From Oscillospiraceae bacterium (lineage in GTDB: Bacteria; Bacillota; Clostridia; Oscillospirales; Ruminococcaceae): 6,342 nucleotides of DNA. The position numbers and the translations under genes were made by a program. The notes beneath the pieces were generated by a model. It ran no database searches. It was not told the origin of the DNA and saw only the letters and a list, made by a program, of their open reading frames with translations. Location: the NCBI GenBank assembly GCA_009782665.1, contig WRIP01000081.1:1-6342 (forward strand), written 5' to 3'. Below, in pieces: positions 5,516 to 6,342 of this stretch. Position 1 is the stretch's first letter, and every line of letters starts with the position of its first letter.

Positions 5516-6342
5516 TTACCCATCGGGAGGAGGAGGTATAAGAGTTGCCGGATCAGGTCTAGGCCATGCATATATAGGATCGTTCGGGTCAGGAGCATGA
5601 GCATGATCGCAGGTAGGAGGAATATAGTCATCCTTATAATACCCTAGACGTGTTTCGGTACACTCGCCTGAAGCGAGATCTCCTGAAGCCATACAGAATC
5701 TTCTTTGTCTTACCCCTGTTTCCGGAGCAAGGAAGTCTATAGGTTCAAGGTCAGCACTTATCTCTGTCATAACCTTACGAAAAACCAGTTGAACTGGATG
5801 CGGGCGTACACTTTCCATCCTGTCCTGAACATCATAACCCTGCCATACTGCCATAACATAGTAGGGATTCATTCCGACAAACCAAAAGTCCATATCATCG
5901 GTATGAGTTCCGGATTTACCGACGTACTCCATGCTTCCACTTGGTGTGGCATTTATACCTGTACCGGAGAATCCGGGATGCATTACGTTGTATAGAAGAC
6001 GGTTCATTATGTAAGCGGTATCGTCACCAAATGCCTTTATCTTTTGAACATATTTTTCTTTATCAAATACAACCTCTCCCTGTGCATTAAGAATTACTGT
6101 ATAGCTGTGAGGAGAGTAGTAGTATCCGCCATTTCCGAATGATGCATATGCTGCACACATCTCAATAGGAGTAACCCCATTATATAGACCTCCAAGACAC
6201 AGAGAATAGGTTCTATCTCCTGGATCATCTAATGAATCAAGTCCCAAGAATGATTTTATGTATGTAAAGCTAAAATCATAACCGATACTATGAAGGGTCC
6301 ATACTGCGGTAGTATTTAGAGATCTTGCGATTCCTGCAGCAA
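5516..6342 (-). CDS. Class A penicillin-binding protein, C-terminal transpeptidase part (partial)
   Basis: The reading frame enters from the window edge and runs 274 complete codons to TAA at 5516. It encodes the second half of a penicillin-binding transpeptidase, which cross-links peptidoglycan outside the membrane. Visible motifs, numbered from the first full codon: S7-L8-N9 (SxN motif, in ARSLNTTAVW), LGGLYNGVTPIEMCAAYASFGNGG, typical of the class A family, and K142-S143-G144-T145, the third active-site motif (KTG in most members, KSG here), followed by DFWFVGMNPYYVMAVWQGYD. The catalytic SxxK and any glycosyltransferase domain lie beyond 6342, so class A is inferred from family resemblance. 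After the transpeptidase fold comes a tail with several Cys residues and a Pro/Asp-rich end (DPATLIPPPPDG). A TTG at 6247 is inside the gene and is not the start. Its transcript ends at the hairpin at 5461-5494. Confidence 0.9.
   Translation of the reverse strand, partial: AAGIARSLNTTAVWTLHSIGYDFSFTYIKSFLGLDSLDDPGDRTYSLCLGGLYNGVTPIEMCAAYASFGNGGYYYSPHSYTVILNAQGEVVFDKEKYVQKIKAFGDDTAYIMNRLLYNVMHPGFSGTGINATPSGSMEYVGKSGTHTDDMDFWFVGMNPYYVMAVWQGYDVQDRMESVRPHPVQLVFRKVMTEISADLEPIDFLAPETGVRQRRFCMASGDLASGECTETRLGYYKDDYIPPTCDHAHAPDPNDPIYAWPRPDPATLIPPPPDG

Noticed and set aside
5364..5600. Plus-strand open frame over the tetR start and penicillin-binding protein end
   Set aside because: It crosses a promoter, a terminator and two minus-strand genes and has no family resemblance.

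Overview
The window looks like chromosomal DNA from a low-GC Gram-positive anaerobe, probably a clostridium of the Lachnospiraceae type. The grounds are the AT-rich housekeeping-like genes at 3086-6342, strong AGGA-type ribosome binding sites, lipoprotein and Sec-type signal peptides, a class A penicillin-binding protein, and a transposase relic of a kind common in Clostridia. No species can be named from the sequence alone.

Layout. (1) Bases 1-444, minus strand: the decayed central part of a DDE transposase with two in-frame stop codons, cut by the window edge. (2) About 513-547: a strong hairpin with a T-run that terminates the minus-strand unit above it. (3) 609-2889, minus strand: a small operon. 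It holds a TPR-like lipoprotein gene, apparently broken into two frames at about 2428-2440, then an unrecognised 457-residue exported protein. This block is clearly richer in GC than the rest (sampled 60-base lines give 31, 34 and 39 G+C, against 18-19 in the flanking genes) and sits beside the transposase relic, so it looks like acquired DNA. (4) 2890-3085: a divergent promoter region. The minus promoter for the lipoprotein carries a 9-bp inverted repeat, and a good plus promoter drives the next unit. (5) 3086-4622, plus strand: a two-gene operon of an HD-domain phosphohydrolase and a cation diffusion facilitator whose metal-site residues (Asp, Asp, Asn, Asp) are not those of the classical zinc exporters. 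(6) 4623-4742: a convergent spacer with a hairpin terminator. (7) 4743-5378, minus strand: a TetR/AcrR regulator with its own promoter and a possible overlapping operator. (8) 5461-5494: a terminator directly next to the tetR -35 box. (9) 5516-6342, minus strand: the C-terminal half of a class A penicillin-binding protein, cut by the window edge.

How the parts fit. The HD hydrolase and CDF transporter probably form one transcript for intracellular nucleotide/phosphate chemistry and metal export. The TetR gene lies tail-to-tail with them and downstream of the penicillin-binding protein, and its targets cannot be told from the sequence. The lipoprotein and exported protein are both directed outside the cytoplasm and probably acted together at the cell surface, but neither has a recognisable function. 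The least explained part is this GC-rich secreted/lipoprotein pair. I see no CRISPR array, tRNA, rRNA, riboswitch or defence system.
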